Below, one piece after another: positions 54,942 to 64,000 of a stretch of 64,000 bases of DNA. Both the position numbers and the translations under genes were made by a program. The notes beneath the pieces are model-generated. The model did not search any database and was not told the origin of the DNA. It worked only from the letters and a program-made list of their open reading frames with translations. The stretch spans positions 124,001 to 188,000 of the forward strand of contig JACJXZ010000010.1 of NCBI GenBank assembly GCA_020636375.1, written 5' to 3'. Numbering within the stretch: position 1 is the stretch's first letter; every line of letters starts with the position of its first letter. The stretch is from Lewinellaceae bacterium. Lineage in GTDB: Bacteria; Bacteroidota; Bacteroidia; Chitinophagales; Saprospiraceae.

Positions 54942-57149
54942 ATGAAAAAACTGGAACGCCGTTTGACCCTTCCGGCCGTGATAGCCATTGGCATGGGAGG
55001 GATGCTGGGAAGCGGGATATTTGTATTGCCGGGCATTGCTGCTGCTAAAACGGGCCCTTCTCTGTGGCTGGCCTACCTGCTGGCCGGCATTTGCGTATTG
55101 CCGGCCGCCTTATCCAAGTCTGAATTATCCTCGGCAATGCCCACTTCGGGAGGCACCTACGTGTATATCGAAAGGGCTTTTGGCCCTATATTAGGCACCA
55201 TTGCCGGACTGGGCTTGTGGTTATCGTTGCTTTTGAAAAGTTCTTTTGCGCTGGTTGGTTTTGGCGCCTACTTGCTTGTTCTGGCCAATGTGCCACTGAA
55301 GTCCGCCTCGCTCGGTTTCCTGGGCCTGATCATGGCGCTCAACATTTTAGGGGTGAAGAAGGTAGGGAACGTGCAAATCGGTGTGGTCAGCCTGAGCTTG
55401 CTTGGCCTGCTTATCCTGGTCATTTTTGGTATTCCGAATATAGAACCGGCCAATATGCGCCCTTTCCTGACCCATGGCAATACCGGCCTGGTTGCTACTG
55501 CCGCTTTCGTTTTCGTATCCTATGCCGGGGTCACCAAAGTGGCGGCCATTGCCGAAGAGATCAAAAACCCCGGGCGCAACCTGCCTCTGGCCATGATCCT
55601 GGTCTTGGTGTTGATCGCTCTGGTATATACCCTGGTCAGCTTTACGCTGGTGGGCAACATACCGGTGGGACGACTGCACCACGACTTGCGCCCCATCTAT
55701 ACGCTGGCAAACCACCTGGCTGGCCACTGGGGGGGGCTGGCGGCAGCTGTACTGGGAGTGGTGACCCTCATTTCCATGGCGAATTCGGGTGTTCTGGCCG
55801 CTTCGAGATTTCCCTTCGCTATGAGCCGTGACCGCTTGGCGCCCGCCCGTTTCAGCGTGCTGAGTTCCCGGTATCTGACCCCGGTAAGCGCTATTGTTGC
55901 CACTTGCTTACTCATGGCGCTGGCTATTACTTTTCTGGATGTAGAACGCATCGCCAAACTGGCCAGCGCTTTCAAGGTCATGATGTTCATGGCCGTCAAT
56001 GCTTGCGTGATCATTCTCCGGGAAACGGCGGTACAGTGGTATGCGCCCCCTTACCGTTCTCCCCTTTATCCCTGGACGCAAATCTTCGGAATAATAGCAG
56101 GTGTAGTTTTGCTGGTATTATTGGGTGCTACGGGGCTCCTGGGCGCTGTGCTCATCACATTACTGGGGGGCGCCATTTATTACTTTTACGGCAGGAAGAA
56201 CGCCCAACGGAGCGGAGTGCTAAAGCAATACGGCCATCAGCCCGCTCTTTATCTGCTGTACCGCCGAAGCTGGAAGAAACAAATCGGTAGGAACATCTAC
56301 CATTCGCCGCCCATAATGGCCAAAAGCACCAACCTGGATGGCGCGCTGATGGAAGACGCCAGGGTGGTTATCCCCCTCTTTGGTAAGGAACGATCTGCAG
56401 AAATGCTGGTAGAAATGGGTGCCGCCCTATCCATGGGACAGAAAGTACAGGTGGTCCATCTTAAAGAGGTGCCGGATCAGACTTCCCTGGAAGCCCTGTT
56501 AACGGAAAGCCCGCTCATCACTTCACTCAATCGCCGCATAACCGCCATGGCCAGAGAGCGAAGCGTGGATGTCGATTTCGACGCCGTCGTCACCCATGAA
56601 CTGGTAACGACGATTTACCAAATCAGCAAACAAACCCATTGCCGCTGGCTGGTCAGCGGGTGGGAAGGCAGGGCCCGAAACCGGCTGCTTGTGCGTAATC
56701 CGATTGGCTGGCTGGTCACTCACCTGGACAGCAACTTCGCCCTTTTCAAAGACAACGGCGTCCGCTATATCCGCCGGATTCTCATTGCCCAGCGGCCCTA
56801 CCGGGACAATCCGGGGTTTATCGCCGCTGCCAGCCGGATTGCTGCATTCTACAATGCAGAACTCACCCTGCTCCGAATCGCCCCCCACCAGGCTTCTGAA
56901 GAAAAGCTCCGGCAGATCCGGGAGGATTCCCGGAGAATGTTAAAAGCCTCATCCGTTGCTGTGAACCTGGTCGTCAGAACGAGTTCCAACCCGGTCAGGA
57001 CCGTGGCGGAAATGGCCGCAGATTTCGATCTGCTTATTACCGGCACACCTGGTAAGGAGAACTGGCTGGATGTACTCTTCGGCAGCAACCAGGATAAGTT
57101 CGCCCGGGAAGCGCCCTGCTCCGTGCTGCGCCTGACCATTAACGAATAG
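54942..57149 (+). CDS. APC-family permease fused to two universal stress protein domains
   Basis: A 735-residue protein. Residues 1-420 are an amino acid-polyamine-organocation permease (GMGGMLGSGIFVLPGIAAAK as helix 1, SYAGVTKVAAIAEEIKNPGRNLP as helix 6 region, SMANSGVLAASRFPFAMSRD as helix 8 region). After the last helix comes a cytoplasmic half with two USP-like domains: RVVIPLFGKERSAEMLVEMG and RRILIAQRPYRDNPGFIAAA, the second ending in DLLITGTPGKENWLDVLFGS. This is the permease-USP architecture found in many bacteria and archaea. Substrate unknown. The start is ATG 54942. The 3' end overlaps the convergent debranching-enzyme-like gene by 11 bases. Confidence 0.88.
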   Translation: MKKLERRLTLPAVIAIGMGGMLGSGIFVLPGIAAAKTGPSLWLAYLLAGICVLPAALSKSELSSAMPTSGGTYVYIERAFGPILGTIAGLGLWLSLLLKSSFALVGFGAYLLVLANVPLKSASLGFLGLIMALNILGVKKVGNVQIGVVSLSLLGLLILVIFGIPNIEPANMRPFLTHGNTGLVATAAFVFVSYAGVTKVAAIAEEIKNPGRNLPLAMILVLVLIALVYTLVSFTLVGNIPVGRLHHDLRPIYTLANHLAGHWGGLAAAVLGVVTLISMANSGVLAASRFPFAMSRDRLAPARFSVLSSRYLTPVSAIVATCLLMALAITFLDVERIAKLASAFKVMMFMAVNACVIILRETAVQWYAPPYRSPLYPWTQIFGIIAGVVLLVLLGATGLLGAVLITLLGGAIYYFYGRKNAQRSGVLKQYGHQPALYLLYRRSWKKQIGRNIYHSPPIMAKSTNLDGALMEDARVVIPLFGKERSAEMLVEMGAALSMGQKVQVVHLKEVPDQTSLEALLTESPLITSLNRRITAMARERSVDVDFDAVVTHELVTTIYQISKQTHCRWLVSGWEGRARNRLLVRNPIGWLVTHLDSNFALFKDNGVRYIRRILIAQRPYRDNPGFIAAASRIAAFYNAELTLLRIAPHQASEEKLRQIREDSRRMLKASSVAVNLVVRTSSNPVRTVAEMAADFDLLITGTPGKENWLDVLFGSNQDKFAREAPCSVLRLTINE

Positions 57150-59505
57150 CGGCCTCCCTTTCTCTTTTTTTCTTCAACCAGTCCTTCTCCGACAGGGCGC
57201 CGAGGCCGGGGCGAAGCTCCGGACGAGCAAAATGAAGGCCTTCAAAGATATTGTTCGCCATCTTTGCCGTGGCCTCCCCTTTTGCATCCTTTTCCAGTGG
57301 AAGCCGCTCTTTCCCGTTCAGTTCAACATAGGGTTCCGCCTCATCCGGAAAGGCAATCAGGACGTCTCCGTCCTTAATTCGCAGAACCCGGCTGGCAAAA
57401 GCATCTACCTGAAAGAGAACAAAGGACTCCAGTCCGGCGAAAACGTACCGGAAGGTGCGTTTGCCTCCTGTTTTTTTATAGGTGCCTTCCACAAAACCAT
57501 TGAAAATACGCTCTTTAAACCGAAAATCGGATACTGCATCCGGTATACGGGGCTGGAGGTTGATCGCCTGGCCAGTTGCCTCCGGGCGGATGCCCAGGAA
57601 ATATTCATACCACACCCGCAGGTATTCCGCATTGGACCAGGCCTGCAGAAAAGTTCCGGACAACCTGGGCCAATCGGCGCCGGGGCGGGGCAGGGCGTCC
57701 GTATTTTCGCTCAGGCTGCCCACTGCTCCCATCTCCAGCGTCATTAGGCTCATATTGCCGAAAAGTTCATAGGCCATATTTGCCTGGCCGGCCTCCAGAA
57801 GGCGTTGCATAGCCACGCCGTTGTTCCAAAGCCAGACCGTGCCATTATGGTAGGCGGCATCCTTATGGTAGTATTCCGGATTTTCGTGGTAGGGGTGAAA
57901 CTCGGGATCCTCCTGGCTAAGAGAAGCAACACCCCAGGGATAGACAAGCCCTTCCCACACCTTTCTGGTAACCGCAAAGCGCAGGCTGTCGTTTTTGATG
58001 AAATCCAAAGCGAACAATTGGTTTGGGCGAAGGGAAAAGTCCGGGGATCCATCCTCCCGCAACCGGTCGGCGAGAAAAGGCTTTCCCTCCGCGAGAAAGT
58101 CGCGGATGAAGTTGATGCGCAATTTTTTGGCGATAGCGATCCAGCGCCCGGCATCTTCTTTTCTGCCCAGATGGTTGGCGAAAAAAACACTGGCCAGCAA
58201 TTGCTCGTGCCACAGCGCCTGTATGTCGTTGGCGCGGTTGCCGCGAGGCGACCAGGGCAGCTTCTCCTCCGTCGGCACATCAGGGCGGTCAATGCGGGCA
58301 TCCATCCAGGTATCTGCCGCATCGTGGGCGAGGTAGCCTTTTTCGTCTACCCAGTATTTCAGTACGCCCTCTGTGGCCCTTCTCACCGCGGGATACAACT
58401 CGCGGATGATGGCCGTATCGCCGGAGTAATCCACATAATCTTTTAGGGCGGCCACAAAGCGCGGCGAACCGTCGGTCGTATTGTAAATAATTTCTCCTGG
58501 GCGCAGCCGGTTGGGAACGCGCCCATAGTTTGGAGAGCGCTCATCCGTGTTCTGATACCGGGCAAAATCCCGGAGAATATGACGGGCCACTTCGAATTGT
58601 CCGGTAACCAGGCAGGCGCCGGGCAGAGAAATGAAAAGGTCTCTTCCCCAGTAATCGTTAAACCAGGGCAGGCCGGCATAAATGCCGTATCCCGTCTGCC
58701 GGGTGATGAGTTGATCCAGGGTAAGGATATTCCAGCGAATAGCCCGGGTGAGCTGGCTGTCGCCGGATTCGAAGTAGTTGTTTTCGGTGATCAGGCCCTC
58801 CATGCGCCTTTGCCGCTGCTCCAGCCAGGCCTCATGGTTTTTTCGGGCCTCGGCCAGCAGGCCGGATACCGCCGCCTCAGTGCTGTCCAGAGCAATGAAA
58901 AAGCCCCGGGCGCCGGCATCAGCTTGCAGGTAGGCCAGGCTGTCCAGGTCCATCATTTCTGTACCGGCGGAATATCGGGGCGTTATCCCCAGCACCATAT
59001 CCGGATGCTCACTATGGCGGAAAAAGGCGACGGCATCTTCGTATTTCGCAAACCGGACGTGCTCGCCGATCAGGGATATTGCCATGGCCTGCCCTTCCTT
59101 TGCTTTCAGGCCTACAGATAAAACCCGCTGGAAGTCAAACATGGCAAATTCCTCAACCGCATTGATATATTCCCGGCGAATCAGGTGCGGAAATACAGTG
59201 GCGGCAGCCTGCGGCCGATCCAGTGGTTTCCCATCTACCAGCAGGCGGTAATCCCTGAATACGCGCCGGGTTCGTACATTCCAGCCGGAGAACCAGTCTT
59301 CATTCACCGGGGCATGGGTGCGCCCGTAGTAGTAGGCGTCCTGCTTATCGGTATAAGCGTATTCGCGGTTTTCACCGGGAGGGATCGCCATCCCCAATTC
59401 CAGGAGCAAATGGGCGGCATCCTGCTCCGGCAGCTTTTCTTTATCTGCCGGCTGGCAGGCAGAAAGGGAGAGCAGCAAGGATAAGGGTAGGAAGCAATAT
59501 TTCAT
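57139..59505 (-). CDS. Lipoprotein with debranching enzyme-like (alpha/alpha)6 barrel, probable glycoside hydrolase
   Basis: A 788-residue lipoprotein (lipobox LSLSAC with the cysteine at about residue 17) whose catalytic half resembles amylo-alpha-1,6-glucosidase/glycogen debranching enzymes. The diagnostic phrase is GLPWFNDYWGRDLFISLPG at about 290-308, followed by GRVPNRLRPGEIIYNTTDGSPRF, AADTWMDARID and YHNGTVWLWNNGVAM. Acidic residues in those phrases (D in WGRD, D in TDGS, D in DTWMD) are candidates for catalysis. An exported lipoprotein form suggests degradation of external or periplasmic alpha-glucans rather than glycogen. It ends within the convergent permease gene and begins 3 bases after the kynureninase stop, so it may be cotranscribed with kynU. 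Confidence 0.78.
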   Translation of the reverse strand: MKYCFLPLSLLLSLSACQPADKEKLPEQDAAHLLLELGMAIPPGENREYAYTDKQDAYYYGRTHAPVNEDWFSGWNVRTRRVFRDYRLLVDGKPLDRPQAAATVFPHLIRREYINAVEEFAMFDFQRVLSVGLKAKEGQAMAISLIGEHVRFAKYEDAVAFFRHSEHPDMVLGITPRYSAGTEMMDLDSLAYLQADAGARGFFIALDSTEAAVSGLLAEARKNHEAWLEQRQRRMEGLITENNYFESGDSQLTRAIRWNILTLDQLITRQTGYGIYAGLPWFNDYWGRDLFISLPGACLVTGQFEVARHILRDFARYQNTDERSPNYGRVPNRLRPGEIIYNTTDGSPRFVAALKDYVDYSGDTAIIRELYPAVRRATEGVLKYWVDEKGYLAHDAADTWMDARIDRPDVPTEEKLPWSPRGNRANDIQALWHEQLLASVFFANHLGRKEDAGRWIAIAKKLRINFIRDFLAEGKPFLADRLREDGSPDFSLRPNQLFALDFIKNDSLRFAVTRKVWEGLVYPWGVASLSQEDPEFHPYHENPEYYHKDAAYHNGTVWLWNNGVAMQRLLEAGQANMAYELFGNMSLMTLEMGAVGSLSENTDALPRPGADWPRLSGTFLQAWSNAEYLRVWYEYFLGIRPEATGQAINLQPRIPDAVSDFRFKERIFNGFVEGTYKKTGGKRTFRYVFAGLESFVLFQVDAFASRVLRIKDGDVLIAFPDEAEPYVELNGKERLPLEKDAKGEATAKMANNIFEGLHFARPELRPGLGALSEKDWLKKKREREAAIR

Positions 59506-59508
59506 ACA

Positions 59509-60816
59509 TCATTTGTTTCCGTAGCGCTTCAACAAAGCAGCAAATTCAAAAACATCCTGAAAGCTGTTGTACAAGGGAACCGGCGCGACACGGATCACGC
59601 CGGCCTGGCCGGGCGCGGACGCTCTTCCGTGCAGGTTATCTTCCCGCCAGTCGCTGATGACGCCGTTTGCTTCCAGGTATTCGTAAAGCCGTTTGCCGTT
59701 TCGGGGGGCATAGATCGATAGCTGGCACCCCCGGGCCTGCGGGTCATCAGGAGTAATAATATGGTAGCGCTCCTCCTCCCGGTTAATCTCCCGGATCAGG
59801 AACTCCAGGTACCCGGTCAGTTTTTCGCTCTTGGCGCGCAGGGCGGGCATAGTGGCTTGTTGGAAAATGTCCAGGCTGGCTTTATGAACGGCAAAGCTGA
59901 GGACCTGGGCGTTGCTCAGCTGCCAGCCGGCGGCACCCTTCATCGGCTTGAACCCCTTGCGCATCAGGAAGCGCTCCTGTTCGTCGTGCCCCCACCAGCC
60001 GGCAAAGCGGGGAAGTTCCGGACTGTTGCCGTGGCGCTCGTGAACAAAAGCGCCGCTGGGCCCGCCCGGCCCGGAATTGAGGTATTTGTAGCTACACCAA
60101 ACGGCAAAGTCGGCACCCCAGTCATGCAACTGGAGCAGGACGTTCCCGGCGGCATGTGCCAGGTCGAATCCGGCATAAGCGCCGACGCTGTGAGCAGCTT
60201 CCGTAATGGCTTTCAGGTCAAAAAACTGGCCGGTGAAGTAATTCACGCCGCCAAACAGGACGAGGGCCGTTTCTTCGCCATGTTCTTCGATGGCAGCTAG
60301 AATATCTTCCGAACGCAGATATTCCTCGCCGGCTGGAGGGCTGACTTCAATAATGGCCTGCCCGGGCGCGTATCCATGCCAGCGCACCTGGCTTTCAACA
60401 GCATATTGGTCGGAGGGGAAGGCACTTGCTTCCATTATGATCTTGTAGCGCCCGGCCGTTGGCCGGTAAAAGCTGACCATCATCAGGTGCAGGTTGGTAG
60501 TCAGCGTGTTCATTACGATCACTTCCTCTTCCTTCGCCCCCACCACATGTGCCGTCTGCGGCAGAAGGAATTTGTGGTATTCCATCCAGGGCATTTCTCC
60601 GCGGAAATGACCCTCTACCGCGTGGGTTTTCCAGTGCTCCAGTTCGTGAAGCAGTGCCGCCCGGGCACTCTTGGGCTGTAGCCCCAGGGAGTTGCCGGTG
60701 AAGTAGAGTACGTCCCGGCCGTCGTGCTGCGGGAAGTAAAACTGCTCCCGGAAGGGGCGCAGTGGGTCTTGCCGGTCTTGTTCCTGGGCGTAGGCCAGGG
60801 TGGGTTGGTAGGGCAT
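59509..60816 (-). CDS. kynU: Kynureninase
   Basis: A 435-residue PLP enzyme that cleaves L-kynurenine or 3-hydroxykynurenine to (hydroxy)anthranilate and alanine. Signatures are DVLYFTGNSLGLQPKSARA at the N-terminus, HWKTHAVEGHFRGEMPW, the acidic cofactor-binding DLAHAAGNVLLQLHDWG and the Schiff-base lysine in WCSYKYLNSGPGG, followed by GWWGHDEQERF. The length is normal for the family. No other tryptophan-catabolism gene lies in the window. In other organisms KynU serves either tryptophan breakdown or de novo NAD synthesis; the locus does not say which. It is directly upstream of the debranching-enzyme-like gene on the same strand. Confidence 0.95.
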   Translation of the reverse strand: MPYQPTLAYAQEQDRQDPLRPFREQFYFPQHDGRDVLYFTGNSLGLQPKSARAALLHELEHWKTHAVEGHFRGEMPWMEYHKFLLPQTAHVVGAKEEEVIVMNTLTTNLHLMMVSFYRPTAGRYKIIMEASAFPSDQYAVESQVRWHGYAPGQAIIEVSPPAGEEYLRSEDILAAIEEHGEETALVLFGGVNYFTGQFFDLKAITEAAHSVGAYAGFDLAHAAGNVLLQLHDWGADFAVWCSYKYLNSGPGGPSGAFVHERHGNSPELPRFAGWWGHDEQERFLMRKGFKPMKGAAGWQLSNAQVLSFAVHKASLDIFQQATMPALRAKSEKLTGYLEFLIREINREEERYHIITPDDPQARGCQLSIYAPRNGKRLYEYLEANGVISDWREDNLHGRASAPGQAGVIRVAPVPLYNSFQDVFEFAALLKRYGNK

Positions 60817-60991
60817 GATAGTTGCGAATTGCGGCCAGCTAAGCGTGGCTTAAAAGCTGAAAATCAAGGATATATTAAAAATAAACTCTTTCGTTTTTTC
60901 AAATTAGTCGGTGAGCGGAGGCTGTCAACTGTCCTGGAAATTGTTTGGCGAAACGGCTAACTTTGCTTTAGCCAATGTGGCGCATGAGGCC

Positions 60992-61033
60992 GGCTAGTGG
61001 CCAGGCGACTTGAAGTTCGCCTGGCCACTAGCC
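60992..61033. terminator. Strong hairpin between ogt and kynU
   Basis: A perfect 17-bp stem, 60992-61008 (GGCTAGTGGCCAGGCGA) with 61017-61033, and an 8-nt loop. It lies just after the 3' end of the minus-strand ogt gene at 61068 and upstream of kynU. It has no clear T-tract, so it could be a repeat or a transcription-stopping structure. Confidence 0.5.
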
Positions 61034-61067
61034 AAGCCCCAAAACCGATTTTATCCATTTTCACCAC

Positions 61068-61556
61068 CTAAAACAAACTCCCCTGCTGCGCATAGCTCTG
61101 TGGGTTCTCCAACCCCAGCAGCTGCCGCTTCATATCCAGGCCGTAGAAATAACCCTGAAGGTCGCCGTTCCTGGCGATGCAACGGTGGCAGGGCACGATG
61201 ATGGCAATGGGATTGTGGCGGTTGGCCTGCCCGACGGCGCGCACCGCTTTGGGGTCGCCTAGCTTTTCGGCGATGGCCTTATAAGTGGTCGTGTGGCCGT
61301 AGGGCACTTTCAGCAGCTCCCGCCACACGGCCTGGTGAAAGGCCGGAGCGGCGCCAAAATCCAGCTTCAAATCAAACTCCTGCCGTTCTCCCCGGAAATA
61401 TTCGTTGAGTTGGACGACGCAGTCGCGCAGTACCTCCGGAATGGGGCCGGCGGGGCAGGGCTTCTTGTCAACCAGATGAACAGTACTTATGCCCAGGCTG
61501 CTGCCCTGTATTTCGATGCAGCCAAAAGGGGAAAGGAAGTGGGTTTTCTCGACCAT
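61068..61556 (-). CDS. ogt: Methylated-DNA--protein-cysteine S-methyltransferase
   Basis: A 162-residue suicide DNA repair protein that takes the methyl group from O6-methylguanine onto its own cysteine. The active motif IIVPCHRC is present, preceded by the helix-turn-helix VPYGHTTTYKAIAEKLGDPKAVRAVGQANRHNP (shown here in part: KVPYGHTTTYKAIA, then AVGQANRHNP) and followed by YFYGLDMKRQLLGLE. The N-terminal domain is short, as in Ogt. I start at the ATG complementary to 61554-61556 (MVEKTHF); the open frame extends nine codons further to a TTG. Confidence 0.92.
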   Translation of the reverse strand: MVEKTHFLSPFGCIEIQGSSLGISTVHLVDKKPCPAGPIPEVLRDCVVQLNEYFRGERQEFDLKLDFGAAPAFHQAVWRELLKVPYGHTTTYKAIAEKLGDPKAVRAVGQANRHNPIAIIVPCHRCIARNGDLQGYFYGLDMKRQLLGLENPQSYAQQGSLF

Positions 61557-61675
61557 GGTGCCACAGTGGAAGGTTCCTTCCAAAAATACGGATTTCTGGC
61601 GAAAGATTCATGGTTTCATGGGCGCATGGATTCATGGCTGCATAACATTCCATGAACCCATGAAACAGCGAACTC

Positions 61676-62161
61676 CTATTTTCCAAGCGCCTTGATCTTC
61701 TCTTCCAGTTCATATTCGTCGCCCGGGACGTAACCGGAGTGGGTATAAACGATATTCCCTTCCTGGTCCAGCAGGAAAGTCTGGGGGATGGTCTGGAAGT
61801 TCAGGGCATTGCGGAGCACCTGATTGGCGTCGGAGAGGATGACGAAGGGCCAGCCCTTGGATTCGACCATGGGCTTCACCTTGGCGAGGGCGCGCTGGGT
61901 GTCCATCGTGATGGCCACCAGTTCCATGTTATAGGCCTCCTGCCATTCGTCGTAGAGGTCGGCGATGGCGTCCAGTTCTTTTTTGCAGGGAGAGCACCAG
62001 GTTGCCCAGAAGCTGATGACGGTGATCTTGCCGTTTTGGGCATATTCCTGAATATCGACAGATTGCCCGTCCAGCGTTTTGACTTCAGCCGAGGGGATGC
62101 TCTTTTGGCCAAAAACCAGGATGGACAGGAAAACGAAGGCGATTGTGGTTAGTGCTTTCAT
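61676..62161 (-). CDS. Exported TlpA/ResA-like thioredoxin-fold protein
   Basis: A 161-residue exported thiol-disulphide oxidoreductase. The signal peptide ends near residue 19 (ILVFGQ). The thioredoxin fold carries the redox motif WCSPC in SFWATWCSPCKKELDAI and the cis-proline strand TIPQTFLLDQEGNIV. Members of the TlpA/ResA family reduce periplasmic disulphides, for example during cytochrome c maturation. No cytochrome gene is nearby, so the target is unknown. The length is the usual one for a single-domain member. Confidence 0.9.
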   Translation of the reverse strand: MKALTTIAFVFLSILVFGQKSIPSAEVKTLDGQSVDIQEYAQNGKITVISFWATWCSPCKKELDAIADLYDEWQEAYNMELVAITMDTQRALAKVKPMVESKGWPFVILSDANQVLRNALNFQTIPQTFLLDQEGNIVYTHSGYVPGDEYELEEKIKALGK

Positions 62162-62375
62162 ACGAATATTGTAGTTTTATTTTGCGCCTGCAAAGGTAAG
62201 GAATCCTACCGGCCTGCAGGACACATCTTTGTTTTTTGAATGACTATCTTAGCCAAAAATTTTTTTATCCCCTGAATTCAAAGGATAATTGTAGGAATTT
62301 TGGACAACCGGGCCTTTTTTTTGACGTAAAAAGCTGAAAATTGTAACACTGAAGTTGTCATTTTAAGGATGGCCA

Positions 62376-62512
62376 ATACTACTGAAGGAGCCAAACGCCC
62401 ATAGCCACGAAGACTCTAAGGCACGAATCCCGATAGCTATCGGGAACAAAGGCTTAGTGTGTCCTTCGTGTTTTTGTGCCTTTGTGGCAAAACATGCCAT
62501 ATACGGTAGTAT
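62376..62512. repeat. 137-bp palindromic element, copy 2 of the dispersed family
   Basis: The ends ATACTACTG (62376-62384) and CGGTAGTAT (62504-62512) pair with one G-T mismatch. Inner arms GCCACGAAG and CTTTGTGGC, and GGCACGAA and TTCGTG, also pair, and the centre is again GATAGCTATC (62432-62441). It shares its ends, centre and CCACAAAG-type arm with the element at 44666-44880. The rest of the 62162-62554 spacer shows nothing recognisable. Confidence 0.75.
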
Positions 62513-62554
62513 AGAGGATTACCGAGAAAAACCGAAACCGGAAATACCGAACAA

Positions 62555-64000
62555 ATGAAAAACCTGAAGGCACTACTCTACTGCTTCATAATCCTGGCAT
62601 GCGCCCTGCCGGCGGCGGCACAGGAAAGCGACGGCGGCCGGATATCCGGCAACCTGGAAACGAATGCCAATTTTTTCATCCGCGACAGCCTCATCGGGGC
62701 TGCCAACACGCCCCAATACGACCGCCAGCTGTACGGCGCCGACGCCTGGCTCAACCTTAGCTACAGCAACTGGGGCTTCGACTTCGGCCTGCGCTTCGAC
62801 CTGTTCAACAACTCCAACCTCCTCAACCCTACCGACTCCTATACGGATGAAGGCATCGGCCGCTGGTACATCCACAAGAGCATTCAAAAACTGGACATCT
62901 CGGTTGGCTACCTCTACGACCAGATTGGCAGCGGCATCATCTTTCGCGCCTTTGAAGAACGCCCCTTGCTCATCGACAACGCCCTCTTCGGCGCCCGCCT
63001 GGGCTATGAAATCCTGCCGGATTGGAAGATCAAAGCCTTTACCGGCCGGCAAAAGCAACAGTTTGACGTATACGGCACCGTGATCAAAGGCATCAGCATC
63101 GACGGCTACCTGAGCGGAGGGGAAGGCGCAAACTGGGCCATCGCCCCTGGCTTCGGCGCCGTCAACCGCACCCTGGACGATGCCTCGATGAACTCGGTGG
63201 TGGCTACCATCAATACCTATATCAAAGAAGAAGCCTTTGTGCCGAAATACAACACCTATGCCTTTTCCGTTTTCAATACGCTGACCGCCGGCAACTTCAC
63301 CTGGTATGTGGAAGGCGCCTACAAATCCAAAGACAACCTCAATGACCCATTCGGGGAATTGACCATCAACGACAGCACCGTGATCGGCGACCGGCTCTTC
63401 CTCGCCTCCGGCTCGGTTGTTTATTCCAGCCTGAGCTATGCCAACAAGGGCCTCGGCATTACCCTGGAAGGCAAACGCACCGAGAACTTTGATTTCCGCA
63501 CCCGCCCCCAGGAGCAGCTCAACCGGGGGCTGATCAACTTCCTGCCGCCTATGGCGCGGGTCAATACTTACCGGCTGAACGCCCGCTACAACGCCGCCAC
63601 CCAGACCCTGGGCGAACAGGCCTTCCAGGCAGATATCCGCTACAATTACAAGCGAAAGCTGGGATTTAACGTCAATTTTTCCAACATCAACACCCTGGAC
63701 AAAGAAAACAGCCTCCTGTACCGCGAAGTATATACCGAAGTATCGTACAAGCACAAACGCACCTGGACACTCCTGGGCGGCGTACAGGTTCAGCGTTACA
63801 ACCAGGAGGTTTTCGAGTTTAAACCTGACGCGCCAATCGTGGAAACGACAATCCCCTACTTCGACTTTTTGTATAAATTTGACCGAAAGAAGTCTATTCG
63901 TTTCGAAGGGCAATACATGGCCACCGGAAAGGATGAAAAAGGGGTCAAACACGACTACGGCAACTGGCTCTTTGGCCTTGTCGAATTCAGCATTGCCCCA
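62555..64000 (+). CDS. Outer-membrane beta-barrel-type protein, DUF6029-like (runs off right edge)
   Basis: 482 codons are in the window, and no stop is reached. A signal peptide (residues 1-22, ending LPAAAQ) leads to ISGNLETNANFFIRDS, then YGADAWLNLSYSNWGFDFGLRF and GRWYIHKSIQKLDISVGYLYDQ, a pattern I associate with the Bacteroidota DUF6029 family of predicted outer-membrane barrels. Alternating hydrophobic strands with aromatic ends continue to the window edge. Function unknown. The start is ATG 62555. Confidence 0.75.
   Translation, partial: MKNLKALLYCFIILACALPAAAQESDGGRISGNLETNANFFIRDSLIGAANTPQYDRQLYGADAWLNLSYSNWGFDFGLRFDLFNNSNLLNPTDSYTDEGIGRWYIHKSIQKLDISVGYLYDQIGSGIIFRAFEERPLLIDNALFGARLGYEILPDWKIKAFTGRQKQQFDVYGTVIKGISIDGYLSGGEGANWAIAPGFGAVNRTLDDASMNSVVATINTYIKEEAFVPKYNTYAFSVFNTLTAGNFTWYVEGAYKSKDNLNDPFGELTINDSTVIGDRLFLASGSVVYSSLSYANKGLGITLEGKRTENFDFRTRPQEQLNRGLINFLPPMARVNTYRLNARYNAATQTLGEQAFQADIRYNYKRKLGFNVNFSNINTLDKENSLLYREVYTEVSYKHKRTWTLLGGVQVQRYNQEVFEFKPDAPIVETTIPYFDFLYKFDRKKSIRFEGQYMATGKDEKGVKHDYGNWLFGLVEFSIAP

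Noticed and set aside
1..64000. tRNA, rRNA, riboswitch and prophage or IS transposase genes
   Set aside because: I scanned for typical tRNA T-loop phrases, rRNA segments and transposase motifs and saw none. Short or divergent examples could be missed by eye.

Overview
The window looks like part of a Bacteroidota chromosome, most likely a Saprospiria-type marine or sludge bacterium. Pointers are the Bacteroidota-style TonB N-terminus, hybrid two-component regulator parts, LytS/LytT-type signalling, a DUF6029-type outer-membrane protein, BNR-propeller secreted proteins, a DnaQ-RecQ-UvrD fusion helicase, and a multidomain polyunsaturated fatty acid (PUFA) synthase of the kind known from arachidonate-producing Saprospiraceae. 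Placement is by recognition only. Base composition is moderately GC-rich in genes and lower between them.

Layout. 0-5.2 kb: a TonB start running off the left edge, an M16 peptidase, then minus-strand housekeeping genes (NAD(P)HX epimerase, YjbQ, GNAT, small membrane protein, secreted NPP-type phosphodiesterase). 5.26-6.04 kb: a minisatellite of about 15 units of 49/50 bp. 6.4-9.3 kb: an orphan secreted protein and a hybrid two-component regulator cut in two by an internal deletion. 9.5-15.2 kb: a palindromic element, a DNA alkylation repair gene and a LytS-like kinase/atypical response regulator operon ending in a strong terminator. 15.3-20.9 kb: a lipoprotein, a dicarboxylate/amino-acid symporter and four secreted proteins (OmpA-like, two orphans, Sel1). 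21.4-28.1 kb: a SWIM zinc-finger gene divergent from a DnaQ exonuclease-RecQ-UvrD fusion, both carrying many single-base frameshifts. 28.2-44.5 kb: a minus-strand PUFA synthase locus in the order TetR regulator, PfaA (KS-AT-ACP x3-KR-DH), PfaC (KS-CLF-AT-DH-DH), PfaD enoyl reductase, and a remnant FAD oxidoreductase. Palindromic repeats separate the pfa genes. 44.7-45.6 kb: hairpin-rich non-coding DNA. 45.6-64 kb: a SerB-SerA fusion, a large BNR-propeller protein, a LolA-like protein, USP, SulP and APC-USP transporters, a debranching-enzyme-like lipoprotein, kynureninase, Ogt, TlpA-like thioredoxin and a right-edge DUF6029-type protein.

How it works together. The pfa genes form one transcriptional direction behind a TetR regulator and should assemble long-chain PUFA; no phosphopantetheinyl transferase (PfaE) is visible, so it must lie elsewhere. 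Several loci (SWIM, RecQ, parts of pfaA) are broken by indels that leave the encoded protein otherwise well conserved, and at many of them the lesion is an extra A directly after GGT. I read this mainly as local consensus error rather than gene decay. The rest of the window is free of it. Dispersed palindromic elements of at least three kinds occur between genes.
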